A DNA stretch of 64,000 bases from Opisthorchis felineus (lineage: Eukaryota > Platyhelminthes > Trematoda > Opisthorchiida > Opisthorchiidae). A program made the translations under genes and the position numbers. Positions 1-13,493 of this stretch are shown piece after piece (within the stretch, counting starts at the first letter, position 1; every line of letters starts with the position of its first letter). Where the stretch lies: the NCBI GenBank assembly GCA_004794785.1, contig SJOL01002263.1, positions 248,191 to 312,190 on the forward strand, given 5' to 3'. The notes beneath the pieces were generated by a model. That model searched no databases. It saw only the letters and a program-made list of their open reading frames with translations, and was not told the DNA's origin.

Positions 1-7
1 CTTTCAG

Positions 8-324
8 ATGGATCCTCTCCGAAGTCAAACCGAAGCCTACCCAGTTCTTCAGATGTCCGGCCTGCTCTGCCAGCCAGCGGTAGCATACTGGCGTCTACGA
101 ATCGCTCACTAAGCAGCAAAGACAAGGTCGGCATGTCAATCCCCACCAGCCGGAAGCAGGCATCTAGTGCCCTGAAATTAGATCCGAATTTATCGTCACT
201 GTCGAGTTGCTCTCCGGACGTTCTTCGGCCCCCGGGAGCGGAAGGGAGCCATCGGCCGATGGTATTCGCCCAACACAATGATTCTACTCATTTGGGCAAC
301 TTAGCGCTTCCAGAATCCATATCG
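8..324 (+). CDS. MACO1: Macoilin homologue, first exon in window
   Basis: Open reading frame from the left edge, Ser/Pro-rich (for example [20 protein letters not shown]). A CTTTCAG acceptor sits at positions 1-7, so the exon probably starts at 8 with two bases of a split codon, but it could begin left of the window. It ends after TCG at 324, before a perfect GTGAGT donor, in phase 0. The next exon starts in phase 0. No domain is visible; it corresponds to the linker between the macoilin membrane domain and coiled coil, which varies in other animals. Confidence 0.75.
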
Positions 325-3300
325 GTGAGTTTTTTATAGCCTAGACTTCCGGTAACCCATTTGATGTAGTTGATCAGGATAATTGCACTTACGCATCGAG
401 TTTTTTTGAATAGATTCTGTATAGCATATACTGGATAGTTGTTTCGGAACTAACTTCCCGGCCATTTTTCTTTACATTTTTTAAAGTCGTACTTAGTAGT
501 CTGTTGTGAAACATTGCTCCTTATCCGACCGATTACTACATAGAGTGGCGTTGTTCGTTGAATTTCCTTCCAAAAAGCTAAATACGACTGTCGAGGAATA
601 ATGTACAACTCTTTAGTACTTTCTAGAAGAGGTTGATGTGCATCCCGCAAATCCTCATGGAGACCACTTTTTTGTAAACCCAATTCCAACGCGTTGAATG
701 GTTGCGTTTAGCCATGCACAACCGCCACGGTATTCATTTTTGCTCACTTAGTGCAGTGTTCCCTTATTCTTCCTGATCGCACCTACTCCCGTAGAAGCTC
801 GTGGTACATCCTCGAACAAGAGCCGGTCAGCTTAAATAACGTATCTCGTTACAGGCCCATGATACCTCCTGTTTCTACTGTGCCTGCTAATCGTTCCGCA
901 CGAGAGAACTGCTGCGATGTCGACGGCCAGCTGTGGTCAAACAAATGCTGTTTAACGACTAAACATGCGAGCAGCCGTTGGTGCTTCACGACGCCTGAGA
1001 TGGGCTCTACTGCTGCATTCCTGCCTCGACAATAGTGTTCAAATTGGTTGTGTGTGCAGGTTACTTGTTTGCGCACTTATGAAGTCCGCGATGAAACAAT
1101 GAGCCCCACGTCAATGTAGGTAGTCAAGTATGCTTATCGAATACTTCAGCTGATCTCATAAACTGTAGTAGCCAATGAAAAGTTCTGACATCTGAGCATT
1201 TCTCGATAACAACGTCCATATTCGACCTAACGCTACCATCCATAGGAGTAAAATCCATTAGTGTTTCATACGTTAGTCCACCCAATAGCACACCGATTGC
1301 ATTTACTCGAATGGTAACGAAACGTCTGAAAACCATGTGACAAGCCCGATGAACAAAGGAACTGAAGTTTCCGGAACACTACTCAGGATTAATGGGAACT
1401 ACAACCCTGTGCTGCCTAGGCGCATCCGATTTTGTTGCTGCGCTTCCGGAATGATGTGCTTCGTCTTTTGAGCATCCTTTTAACGCAAAAATATTTTATT
1501 TCATCGTGCAACAGCTTATTCTTTACAATATCGATCGCGGTGGACAATGCATACTGATGCGCAGCGACTGCTGCCTGTTCTCCGGTTATCTACTCATTCT
1601 ATTATTGCGAGCTCCACCCGTGAGCGTGACTGCTGTTTTTATTGTTGTCATTCGTTCAACAAACCTCTATGTCAGCTGAAACCGTCGTGCCACATGTGCG
1701 AAGTTTATGAGCAATGATATTCGAAGTAAAGCGTTTTTTGCCCTCTCCTGTGCCAATTTGCTGTTGCGCCTAGCATCCAGGGCTGCGCATGTTTTTTCAG
1801 AGGCACTTCAACTCCTAAGTTATGTGAGTACACATTAGAAAGGTTGGTTGTGTACCGGCTGGCTAAGCCTTTGGTGGCCACTCCGACAGATAGTTGCTCA
1901 CGCTGCTGATCGACTAATCTGTAGTCAAGCTCAGGGTTCCATCTTTAGTGAACATGTTGCGGACATTCTAAAGTCAGAGCGAACACTTGACCCTTTCAGT
2001 CGGGCTTTTCATCGAATTCCCACCAAAACTTTCCCAGTGGAACTAGTTTAAGAGATCATTATAATTCCCTCTCCCGTTCTCATTAAAACCGCTCATTTTA
2101 CTGCAAAATCATTAACATCTTTTCTTAGGACAATAGGAGCTGTATTTGAACTCACCATTGCACGTACTTATTTCTTCATTTCCATTGGTTAGTAGCACAC
2201 CTAACGGGCAATGTACAAACTGTCTCTGTTGTTTTGGACTTCCGTACTAAGGTTTGTCATGAGTATAACTTTTCAATAGAGAGTAATCAACGCTCGTTCA
2301 TTCGTTCTGAGCCGACCTTCTGATGTAACCGTAGACTTAGCTCAAACACTGGGGGAACCGGTGTTTGACAGGCATTGTTAGGATGCCATCTACTAGGCCA
2401 CAGGTGGTTGCAGTTGATATTTTCACCGAAGTGTTCCAGAGTCGGAACAGCAATGCTGCACTTCAGGAATTGGCGCTACCTAGCTCCGCTTATAATGACC
2501 ACTTTCCGGTTGTTGTTTTCATAACGTACTCTCGCTCAGGTCGTATTGCCGCAATATTGATTGCAGATGCTCACCTGAAGGACTGTTCACGAAACAAACC
2601 TGATAAGTTGCTCAGCTGTCTGCAGTTTGACTGATAAAAAAGAGTCCTACAATGACCTGAGTTAGCCGTTGTTATATTTCTCCTTGATGGGAGTGTGACA
2701 CTTAGGGTATTCGTTAATAAGCACCGTTTTTTCCTCGCGGCACTGACGATGGAAAGCGTGGTTTTTATATGAACTTGGGGCGCATGTGACCACTGTAATC
2801 ATTATATAAACTTAGCAATAAACGCAACGCGCATTTATTGTGGTAAACTAAGTGTACGAAATACTAATGCAAAGTACAGCCAAAACACCTTGCACATGTT
2901 CATCAGTTAGGCAAAAGGAACGCTACGTTCCCAATGAGTGGTTGCTACGGGGAGGATGACTTTATTGCATCGGAAAGTACCTTTCTCCAGGAAGTCCAGC
3001 TTATTTTCTACTTCCGCAGAGGCTGACAAAAGAATAACGGCCAAACTGACCTAGAAGGCGAGTTGACGAAGTTCTGTAACAAATCTGAAGAAAATATTTC
3101 CAAGCGGGCATTTCCAAATGCACCTCATTACAACAATTTCTACGCTGACACTGGACGTCAGATGATTGCCAGATGATTGACGAATGTTTGTCAAGCATGG
3201 GACAACTTAACCAGGCCATCAGTACCATCAATCTCCCTTGGACTCGCACTGTTTCCTCATGGGTTCCAGGTATTAAGATGGTTATTTCTCAGTGTCACTC

Positions 3301-6300
3301 TTATCACCGGTAGCTCGGTAAATTCGTTTAACCGCACTGTCTTAGTTACTGGAGTATCTCACTTAGATGTCGACATTTAGTTGCCAAAAATCCTTGATCA
3401 TCTGAAGTTTTTTCTGTATAATTACCACGGGATACATCCCGGTTGATTATCTTTTTGCGCAAAACCTCCCGTCGAAACCGTGTACTTTGGCTGAATAGCT
3501 ACTCACTTGAAGCTACTTAAAACTACTCACAATGAAGCGGCGGAATTATACGCTCACCGTAAGCAACCTGACCATGCTATATTTTTGAAACCTAAATTGC
3601 AGGTTGCTCTTTCTGAGACAGACATTATTGACAAATCCGATGACACAGTCGCTGCGTCCCCTGCTACCTTGTGGCGCACTGCTGACCAAATTGATTTGGA
3701 ATTCTCTTTCGATGACCAAGCGTCTGGGCATCAGTTGGGTGATTCCGAACAACATGGTCAAACAGTCCAAGCTCCCAAGGCGCCGTCGTCCGTTAGCTCC
3801 ACGACGTCGACATCTTCATCATCATCAACTTGCTCTTCGTCATCGTCGTCCTCCCTGTTTGTCACGGGTCACCCTAGTCGGTCTGTACTCAGTACGCTTG
3901 GAGGAGGGCTAAACGAAGTCAAACAATCGCCCACATGTGGAATTAATTTAGGGAATGGCTCTTCTATGGCAAAGTCCTCCGCCTCTACTACCAGTCCCAC
4001 TAACACGGCCAGTACTGTCAAGTCCAGTGGGAAATCAGGGTCTCTCCAGGGTCCCTCTTCGAAGAATGCGACCAAGGACGAATACACCCTGAAGTATGTT
4101 CTACGGGATTCATTCACGGTTCCAACTGATATTGGATAGTAGTAGTAGTCCATAGTAGATTGTTGCCTGCTGTTAGAATCCATAAGATCATCGTAGTGTA
4201 TTGCCCATTAGCCCCTCCAGGGAGCAGTCTCACAAGGTTAAGTACTAATACGTCATCGCATCTCAACTTGCACTGTTTAGTGTGTTTATCCTTATAATTC
4301 CTTGTGTGTTCGTCCATTTTTACTATGTTAACAAGTAGCCTCCTCTCTCCGAGCAAAGACCACAGAACGCCGCAGGTAGTCTCATTTCGCAGGATTGTCC
4401 TTTTTGGGAGGTGGTTTGTTGAACCGTGGGATAGAATATGGTCGAACATACATCCGAGTCCGTCGTATGCCGCAGATCTTTTCATGCCAAACTTTGCTTG
4501 GCCTCCTCGGCTCTACGGCTTTGTATAGAAATCTTGCCTTAATAGTCGCAGTTCCTCATGTACCCACTTTTTTCAGAACATGCTCTGCTAAATGCTGTTG
4601 CGGCTAGACTCTCATATGCCGCACCATCAACCTTGGATAGTTGAGCACGGAATCTAGATTTTATAATCCCACGGCTTTCTGGAATGAGCTAACTCACTAA
4701 AACATTTTCCATCAATGGACGCATTTAAATTGGCAAGGGATTAGTGTGTACAGCGTTCCATCTAAAAGCGTCAGTTCTATCCATCGTCATATAAGCTAAA
4801 CGAGGCCAGGTCTATGCGAATGCAAGACTTGAAAGTAAAAAGCCAAACGCTGATGGCTGAAATCGAACACTACCCTGCGTATAGAACTTACTGCTTCACA
4901 CCAGCCTGACATTGAAGTTTCTAGTTTGGACCACACTGCGTCATATTTCACCTTAATTAGCTACGTAAGTCCGACTTTGGTGTTGCACACGAATGGTCTA
5001 GGCCAATAGTCCTTCTGCTTTTGCCTCCGGTTCAAACGGCTTAAAGTTCACTTATTCCGGTTCACACACTACTTTGCGCAAAATGGACCTGATGTGGCAA
5101 GCAAATCCCGAAACGGGTATTAAATACATTTAAACCAGCCATTTTTGCAGTGTGGGTCCCTTGGTGAGGCTTACAGTGGACGACGAAATGTGGATGAATA
5201 AACTTTATTAACAAACATGCCGATGGCGCCTACCCCTTCCGTAAATACGGTGAATTCATTTAGCGAATCATCTATTTGCTGATAACGTGCTATAGAATAT
5301 GCGTTCTGTACACCCATCTGTTTACCAAAATTAAAAACTCTTCTACTGTCTCATCTGTTTCTTCCAGCCGATATAGAGACCCCGAAACTACGCTTAAGTT
5401 TCGAAGCGTTTCAAGTCTTATTGCTCCGCTTGTATCATCAGGCGTTGCCCGTATCTGTTTTCTTTATCCTCTTCCTCCGTCGACGGAAACATTTAATTAT
5501 CCTTACAAGCTATGGCGTTCTGGATAGTTTGTGGACATATGGTCAGAGAAGGAGCTGCAGAACTCTGAGTGGCCTCTGGTTGGGGCAACGTTTCTAGCTT
5601 CAAACGTTGTCCAATATACGGTGACCTGATTCAGTCTGAACGCGTAAAACTGCCGGAATCGTCGACTGATTATATTCTTCAACTCACTCACACTGGTCCA
5701 TCGATATCTCGCGACTGCATTCGCCTCAGCATGAGCGCCGCAGTGGGTAGCGTTGGTGAAAATTGCTTGATCAAGCCCTTTTTCCCACAAGGCGCTTTTC
5801 AGCCATTCGGCCACCTTATTTGGACTAGATTGCGTAGAGTGCGGTTGGTCTATCCTATAGTTGTTTGTGCCACCGATTGTGTTCTAAACTTCTCCAAATC
5901 GGTTGTGTTTGGCTAATTTCTCAACCACTGAGTCATTCTGCTGCTCTAGAGGTGATTACCATAAAATAGAGATGTCGGTTGTTAGTTAGGCAATATTTCT
6001 TAGGCAACATTAGTTAGGCACAAAGCTTGTTCATGCCAGTAGAGGAGTTTACCACTTTGACTGAGTTTTAATCCAGAAGAAGAAGAAACAATCGGTATGA
6101 TCTCTTTCAGTGAACACACGAAACCAGCTTTAAGTGTTTGTTCAGAGTTCTTGTTGGTCAGCGTGAGTGGCTGGTTTCAATGGGCGCTTGATCACGACGA
6201 TCCCTACATTCTCTTAATCTCACAAATAAGCTTTTTTGGACAAGACGTAAGACGCAGTTAATCTACTGATCAACAACACCCTTTCAGCTAACTTAGGGAA

Positions 6301-9300
6301 CTGCTCGTACTGACGGGAGATGCTAGCAAACATTTTATCCGCTTAGCGGAATTTATTTCCATAATATGCTATTTCTTAGGATTTCTCCGGGTTTTGCGCT
6401 GACTTTTCGAACCCAAGCTTCATTCAGGTTCAGTGTGTATTGGCCGAGCTAGTTCGATAGGCATGTTCGTGGCACATACGAAGAGGTGGCTGTGGTATTC
6501 ATCTAAAACCTGGTCCGAAACACTGAGAATTCGTAATGTCTTTTTTCTATCGTTAGGAAGGATTAACCACCGATGATCGCCAAGTTCATCATTTAAATGG
6601 TTCTCGGCTAATTTATTCACACCAGGTCACTTGTTTCTCACTGTAATCATCATCATCATGGACAGCATGACATCAGTGTTCAAAACTTATGCTTCGCTGC
6701 CGTACTTTTCACTGTCAAGGTCACACTGACAACTGCTTTCCCCGGCACAAAATTACACTTTCTTTTTTAGATTGAACTAGTTCAGACGTGTGGTTGGAAA
6801 TTTCTATAATGGCATTCCCCAGTAAAATTTCGATTGTATCCATACTGCTTGCAAAACTATTGAGAAAGTAAAAATCCTGTCAATAAGATCCTCATAAGTC
6901 ACAGTTTTTGCATTGCCTAAATTACTTAATCAAACTGGTGCCGCAGTATATTACCTTCTCCCTTTTGAGACCCCCCTACAGATATTAACATCCATGACGG
7001 CTAATTTAGTCACGCCAGAGCCCTCATAGTGGCGGATGAAAATTCCCCATTAGAGGAGCCATCGTTATACACTCGTCGTTGACAAGGGAATCGCATCGTG
7101 GATTTCACAAAAAGAACTGTTGAACACCTTAAATCTTCCTATCACCATAGCAAAACTTCACTATACTGAAATGGTAATACCACACGTTCATTGGCATACC
7201 GAATCCTGGTCTGCCCGGATTCGTAAGAATGGGCGTGCATCTTCCGAAACCTAATCGCTTTTTTCGAACTCGTCCCATGGAATTCAGCTCAACGTTTCCA
7301 TCCTGTTTGGATCGCAACGCTACCAGTCCTGACTCGATAATTTGGTTAACCTTCCGGTTCCCTATTCACAGCGCCACCATCTGCGTTATTCAATATCAGA
7401 CGCTGATTCTGAATAATATACTTAGTCTCCATATGGAAGTCCCTCCTGGAAGATGATATTTTTTGACGACCGTTCTCTGAGCAAAGCACTGCGTTTGGTG
7501 ACATAGGGCTTGGTGTATTCACTCCTCTCCACAGTTTTTGTTACATACGGATGGAGCTCATGTTTCGAGCGCCTGAATCAAATTTCTCAACACCGTTCCT
7601 GGTTTTGGTTGAGGGGACCACTGTAACTTATCCAATTTGACTCCTTTCTATTTTCATAGTGCACTTTCCATGTGCGTATTGTGCGCCTGAATGTCATCAT
7701 TCACCGTAGCACTAATTTATAACATTTGCTTCATTCTGATAATCTACTTATCCACCCGTCGACAATGATTACGTCTTTACTGAACAGAGTCATTTTCTTA
7801 ATGCATCGAGTAATTTCCACTTTGCTTCATCTTTCATAACGAATTTTCGGAACTGCAGTTCGGTTGAACATAATCTGCACTTGTGGTTAGTTGGTTTTAG
7901 GTGCTGCTTTAGTGCACCCACTACAATTTTGCTTCAGACAGATTGTTCACCACTAGGTAAAAGTTGCTTCGGATTGAACTAGCCCGATGGGAGCTGAAAT
8001 GAACTTGTGCATTTGAATTGTCTTAGCCATTCCCACCAGCAAATTTGAAGTACAAGTCTTGGAAGACTTCTGCGGGTATCCGGAATTGAGGATAAGATAA
8101 AGACGTTAAGATGTGGCAACTGTTACATGAGCTACATAATATTAACTATTGCGCACCAGCATGTCATGAGGGTTCGGAGTTTTATAGCTCCATATAAAGT
8201 TGGCACAACACCGTTTGCACTTTTTCAAACTACTGAAATGAACGCAGGCAGAAGGTTTATTCTCGCTCGGCACAGTTGTTTGCCTGCGGTAACCACATAA
8301 TCACTGTGTCGGTACTATCTAGCCGTTGTGTCAGGTGAATGTTCTAGTGATCACTTATATAACTGGTAGCCTTTTCCTTTCGTGCAAATGTCATGCTCCG
8401 CTGTTTTTACACTGGTTATGGTTTCATCCCACTCACCTTTTCACTCAATCCCATACGTTTGTTTCTTGCAACCAGGCTTGAAGTTGAACTCAAACAACTG
8501 CGAACCGAGCTACATACCCTACGTGGACTTGAAGTGGACTTACGCGCACAAGTTCAGCAATTGACGGCAGCGGAACGTACCTTCCGATCCGAAAGTTCCC
8601 TGGCACGCCAGGAGTCCGAGACACTGCAAGCCAAGATGATGCAGCTGACACAAAGACTTGAAGTGAGCCCTTTGAAGCCCTGCATTTCCCGTTTTGTTAC
8701 CAATTTCCCTTCGTCCATCGATGTCAGGGATCAGTTCAGAAAATTTCAGCTGATCTCTCCGTTTTCCTTCACGGCCTTTAAGCTTGACACAACAGTTGGC
8801 TATTTTTTTAAGAAGCATCGGTTTTTCACGTGTGTGTGAGGATTTTAACAGGCTTCCGCGCACTTGAACCATGATGATTAAACGTGCCTCGTGATCAAAC
8901 TCAATGGTTGCATGATATTGGTGTTTAAACCACCTGTACTACAGTCATATTTTTCAAGCTGGGACAGCGATCGTGATAGCATTTCCGATCCCCCTATTCA
9001 TTCAATCAAACGTTCGAGCTCGAGATAGCTCAGTGGTTCGAAGTGAACCTCAGCATCTCGACTGCTCCCGTCGAGACTTGGCAGCTTCGCGGTATCTTGG
9101 CCCTCGCGATTCCATTGGGTGGCATGGCAGTTACGCACCGAAAGGGTGTTAATGCTGAGCAATTATTATTTTATCATTATTTTGTTTGCGAACACCGGTC
9201 ATGTAGCCTTTTCGAAATCATTTGGGATATAATATGTGGGGCCTGAAGCTACATAGAACGACGTCAGAGGTTCCAGAAGTTTGGCAGGTCTTGGTTTAGT

Positions 9301-12300
9301 GTTTTGGTTGTTATTCTACATGGCTAGCAGCAAGGCTAACCACTAGGACGTCTCTCATGGTTCGGTCGGAAAATCGAACCGATTGAACTCACCCTAGCCC
9401 AACTACTGGTCGCCAGGGTAGCCTCCTGTTAGCGGCATTGCTAGGCCCCAGGTCTTGTGAGACCGGCACGGCAACTCGGGTGTACTCGCTTTTGCGACTA
9501 TCTCGAACGAAGTGTCGACCGATGATGTGGACACTGCAGTCGGTTGCTCGCACTACACTCACACGGAAAGTGAGCTGCCGTAATCCTTACTGGCATCTTT
9601 TATTTGCGCGTAGATGGTTGATGTATTCAGTGCTTAGCTACATATATCAATGAGGGGTAACTATTACCCCAACGGCCTTTGAAGCCTTAATTTCGCTCCA
9701 AAGCCCTAATAAAAGAGTATACTCAGCAATAGAGCGTAAGCGTTTTGTATGGCGTTCCTAAATCTTGCACCTGGCCCAAAAAGGTAGTACATCACCGTCA
9801 TCATCTTAGCGGTAAAAATCATATACTTGCTGTACTGTGGTTACAGCTGCCACAGTTCCGTTCACCGATGATGTGGAGAGGTAGGGGTTGATAGCTTCGA
9901 ATTGGTGGCGGTAGCTGATGTAATCCATGCAACAATACAGGGGTGTCAGTGGACCTTCCATTGGGGAGATCGAGGGGGGAGGCTGCGCATTGAAGGCAAC
10001 AGCTTGGATGCATGCGCGCAACTGGGCTATATCTGACAATCTCTCTAAACATCGATGTGTCCCGTCTCGGAGTCCCCATCCAGGGAGACGGCAATGACCA
10101 GCGCAAGTGAGTTTGCTGGTAATGGCTTTCACACTTCGCTGTCAGGTCGTTGTTTGGCCTCCCCTGGCTCGTTTCCACCCTTCACGTGGTTGTGCGAAAG
10201 GGCTCCTTCGAGGAAGTCGGTCGACTGGTATACGGAGCACGTAGCCAAGCCAGTGCAATCTGTGGAGTGTGATTAGTTCATCTATTGAGGGTGAGTTATT
10301 TCTTCCGAAGACTATTCGACGTAGTTCAGCATTTCTGATCCGGTGTTTCCTCCAGACTCGATGCAATGCTCTGAAGACATCGAGGGTCAAACATTGAAAA
10401 CTTTTTAACGTCCTCAGCGCGCAGAGACCACGTTTCTGAACCAGCTAACCATATGGAGCACATCCACCCTTGACAGGTAAGCTGCAGGTGATGCAAGGTT
10501 CACGGAAGCAGCTTTGGCCTCCCCAATCCGGATGGCAATGTCCTCTTTTGCTAGGCCACCATAATTGATATAGCATCTCAGGTAGAAAGTTTTGTCTACC
10601 GCCCCAGTCGGCAGGTTCGCAAACATAAGGCTAGGATTCGAGCCCACCCGGTCTAGTAGCGGCACTCTGTACTTTGCAGGGATGAGGCACATCTAGTTTT
10701 TACAGCATGAGATGTGAAACATAATAGTATAAGTTACAACCCTTTGGTAGCCCCCGCAATTTGAAATCAAAGAATCGCGTTCAATCCTAACCCCTTTTGT
10801 TAGAGAATGGTGGTATGTTGTAAGTCTTTTCGCTCGACGACGCAAAGTACATGCTTTCACCAGCCGAAATAATACTTGGGCGATCAGTGTATATCATAGA
10901 TGTGAGCACAAAGCTAGTTCACGTAGATGAGCGGACATAGGTAAATTTTACGGCAGATAATTCGCCCCTTAATACCTCCCTTAAACCACAACGTGAACAA
11001 CTGTTACGTACTTAGGTAACACTGAGTAAACTAAACGTCATTATTTCGTGAAACAGATTCATTCGCAAGCTAATCTGGTTCAAACGGGAGACCTAACTGC
11101 GCCTACTTGATGGGCCTCAAGAAGGTTGAAACCGGTCGTGGGTTGTCGAAGAGTTTCCAGGACCCTCATGAGTAGTATATCCCGTCAAGTAGATGCTACC
11201 ACCTTCGACATGATATCCCCTTTCCACGAAGTAAATCGAACCTGATGAGGACTCTAGACAGCGACTTTGTCAAACCGCTGTTCCAACTAACATTCAGAAC
11301 TTCCAGTGCCTTTTTGAACAAAGAAGATGCCATGCACAGGCTGAGTAAACGTTAAATTATCGTCTTCTGCCAGTTGGTAAAAGACACCTGATAGTAATCA
11401 TTGACTACATTAATGCGTCAAAATCTGTACTCAGTGATACGACTTCATATGGCTGTCTAGAGAATGATCAAAAGAAAAGGCTTGTGAACAGAATCAGTAT
11501 GAACGTGACGAAACTCCAGGACCCCCAACGGGTCACAGAAGGAGACTGTTGAGGTTCCCAATACGGAACTTCAAGTGACGCGTAGGTTTGACAATCCCGA
11601 ATATCAAAAGGAAGAATTGGGTTCGAAATTCTACAGTACTATTTACACAAGGGTAAGCAAATGTGTTCAACAAACCTCAATTGTTCACGTTCGTAGCGTC
11701 AACAAGTGCACAGGTCTGCCACTAACCGGCACAGTGCACTGTCAACGTCCGCAGACCCAACAACGGCGAGCTCAGTAGTGTGGGTTGCGGTCGTCCCTTC
11801 CGACGACAGTCTCGTGATTCTCATTGGCCGTGCGATCACACGGAACTCATGAGAAAACAAGTCAAGGCAGACGTAATACACTACTCATAAGGTTGCTGAA
11901 AATTTTTCGACAGCCCGCGACCGGTTTCGCCCTTCTTGGGGCTCATCAGGTAGGCGCATTTCCCGAGTTCCCGACAAACCTTATGTTCTACTTGAAGGTA
12001 GGCTCAGCAAACGGGACACGAACGCGCGTGGTTAAATAGGTCAGCTGCGCACATTCACACACAGGCACGCATACCAATACACAAGTGTCGGACTGGACGG
12101 CCTCTGCGGCAAGATGAGTGGCTGGGACGGATAAGCAAAACAACTGGAGATCAAAAGTACATAGGTGGAGTAAGCAAATGAATGGGGGAAATTATCATAA
12201 GGTCAATTTAAATTCAACAGAGACTACTGGAGACGAGAGCTGAAAACCCGGTTATTCCGCGCTTCTATGGACTATTGACATTACATCAAGAGGCAGTGCC

Positions 12301-13457
12301 ACCACAACCAATCATACTACTCCCAACCTTTCAAAAGAACTGTGGCATAAGTTACAACATCTTGACAGTGATTCACAATATTAAATCAACAATAAAGGAC
12401 ATTTCTTGGAATAACGGAAAAATGTAAGCATTGGCCAGAATGAAATAACGATCCCATTGGACGTGAGCTCACTGTTCACAGGCAACCGGTCCTGAACTGT
12501 CAGTGGCCACAGAGTAGCAAATGGATCTCTGAAGGGAGATGTGCTCTGCGAACTGTCCAACGTTTGTCCTGCCACATATTTCTAGTTGAATCTAGAATAT
12601 TATGAGCAAATACGAGAAGCACTAGTGGGGTCGCCAATTTCAGGATTCATCTCAGAGATCGAAATACATAAGATGGAATGGACTGTGATGCCAGATGTAA
12701 ATTTCGAAGTATGGCCCCACTAAGTAAACGATACCTGTATCATCAACAAACGTGGTGAATTATACGGAACAAGCCAATCAATAAACAACTTTTTTGACGA
12801 CATCCAATTCACAACGGGGAAATGATGGTAGGCTGGAACTCTTGGGTTTCCTTTCCACGCGAATGAGACGGGCTGTAGCACTACGAAATTCAAGGTCAGA
12901 GAAGAGGAACGTTTGCGTAATAGTACTAATAATAATAGCAGATAATCGTTCGTTCAGCTGTAACACCCTTGGCTGCCATGCCACCCGAGGGTTAAGATAC
13001 TGCCAGGCTTCTCAAGCGTAGACAGCAGCAGTTGAAATACCGAAGTTGGTTTCGCACCACTGAGCTGTCTCGAGCTCATGGAACATTTGTATATTTTCTT
13101 TTAAAGGATCACTCGAAAAGCCGTCTCGAGCATCCTTAGAGAAGCTAGTTTGGTTGACTCAATAACAAATGCATTTTGAAATGACCTGAAGGTTGTTACT
13201 ACTACAACGGAGGCCTGCGAACACTTTACAGAGAGTCCTATCAAAACTAAAAGAGCCAATCTGATACACTCACGAGCTGGAGACAGCTCAAAAGTTGAGA
13301 CGCGAACTTGCTGACCGGAAGTTCCATGGTTTGAAACCAACTTCGGCATCCCGATTTCTCCTGTCTGAGCTAGGAAAATATGGCAGTATCTCATCCCTTG
13401 TACTTACTTCCTTCGGATGATATCGCAGGCAGGCACCGAAGAGGTGTTACACCTGAG

Positions 13458-13493
<36 letters not shown>

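Noticed and set aside
4114..4485. 123-codon minus-strand frame
   Set aside because: Overlaps the macoilin exon region only at one edge, no splice or homology support, random-looking composition.
11236..11260. CCTGATGAGGACTC near the hammerhead copies
   Set aside because: No second core box (GAAA) or GUC at the needed spacing, so not called as a ribozyme.
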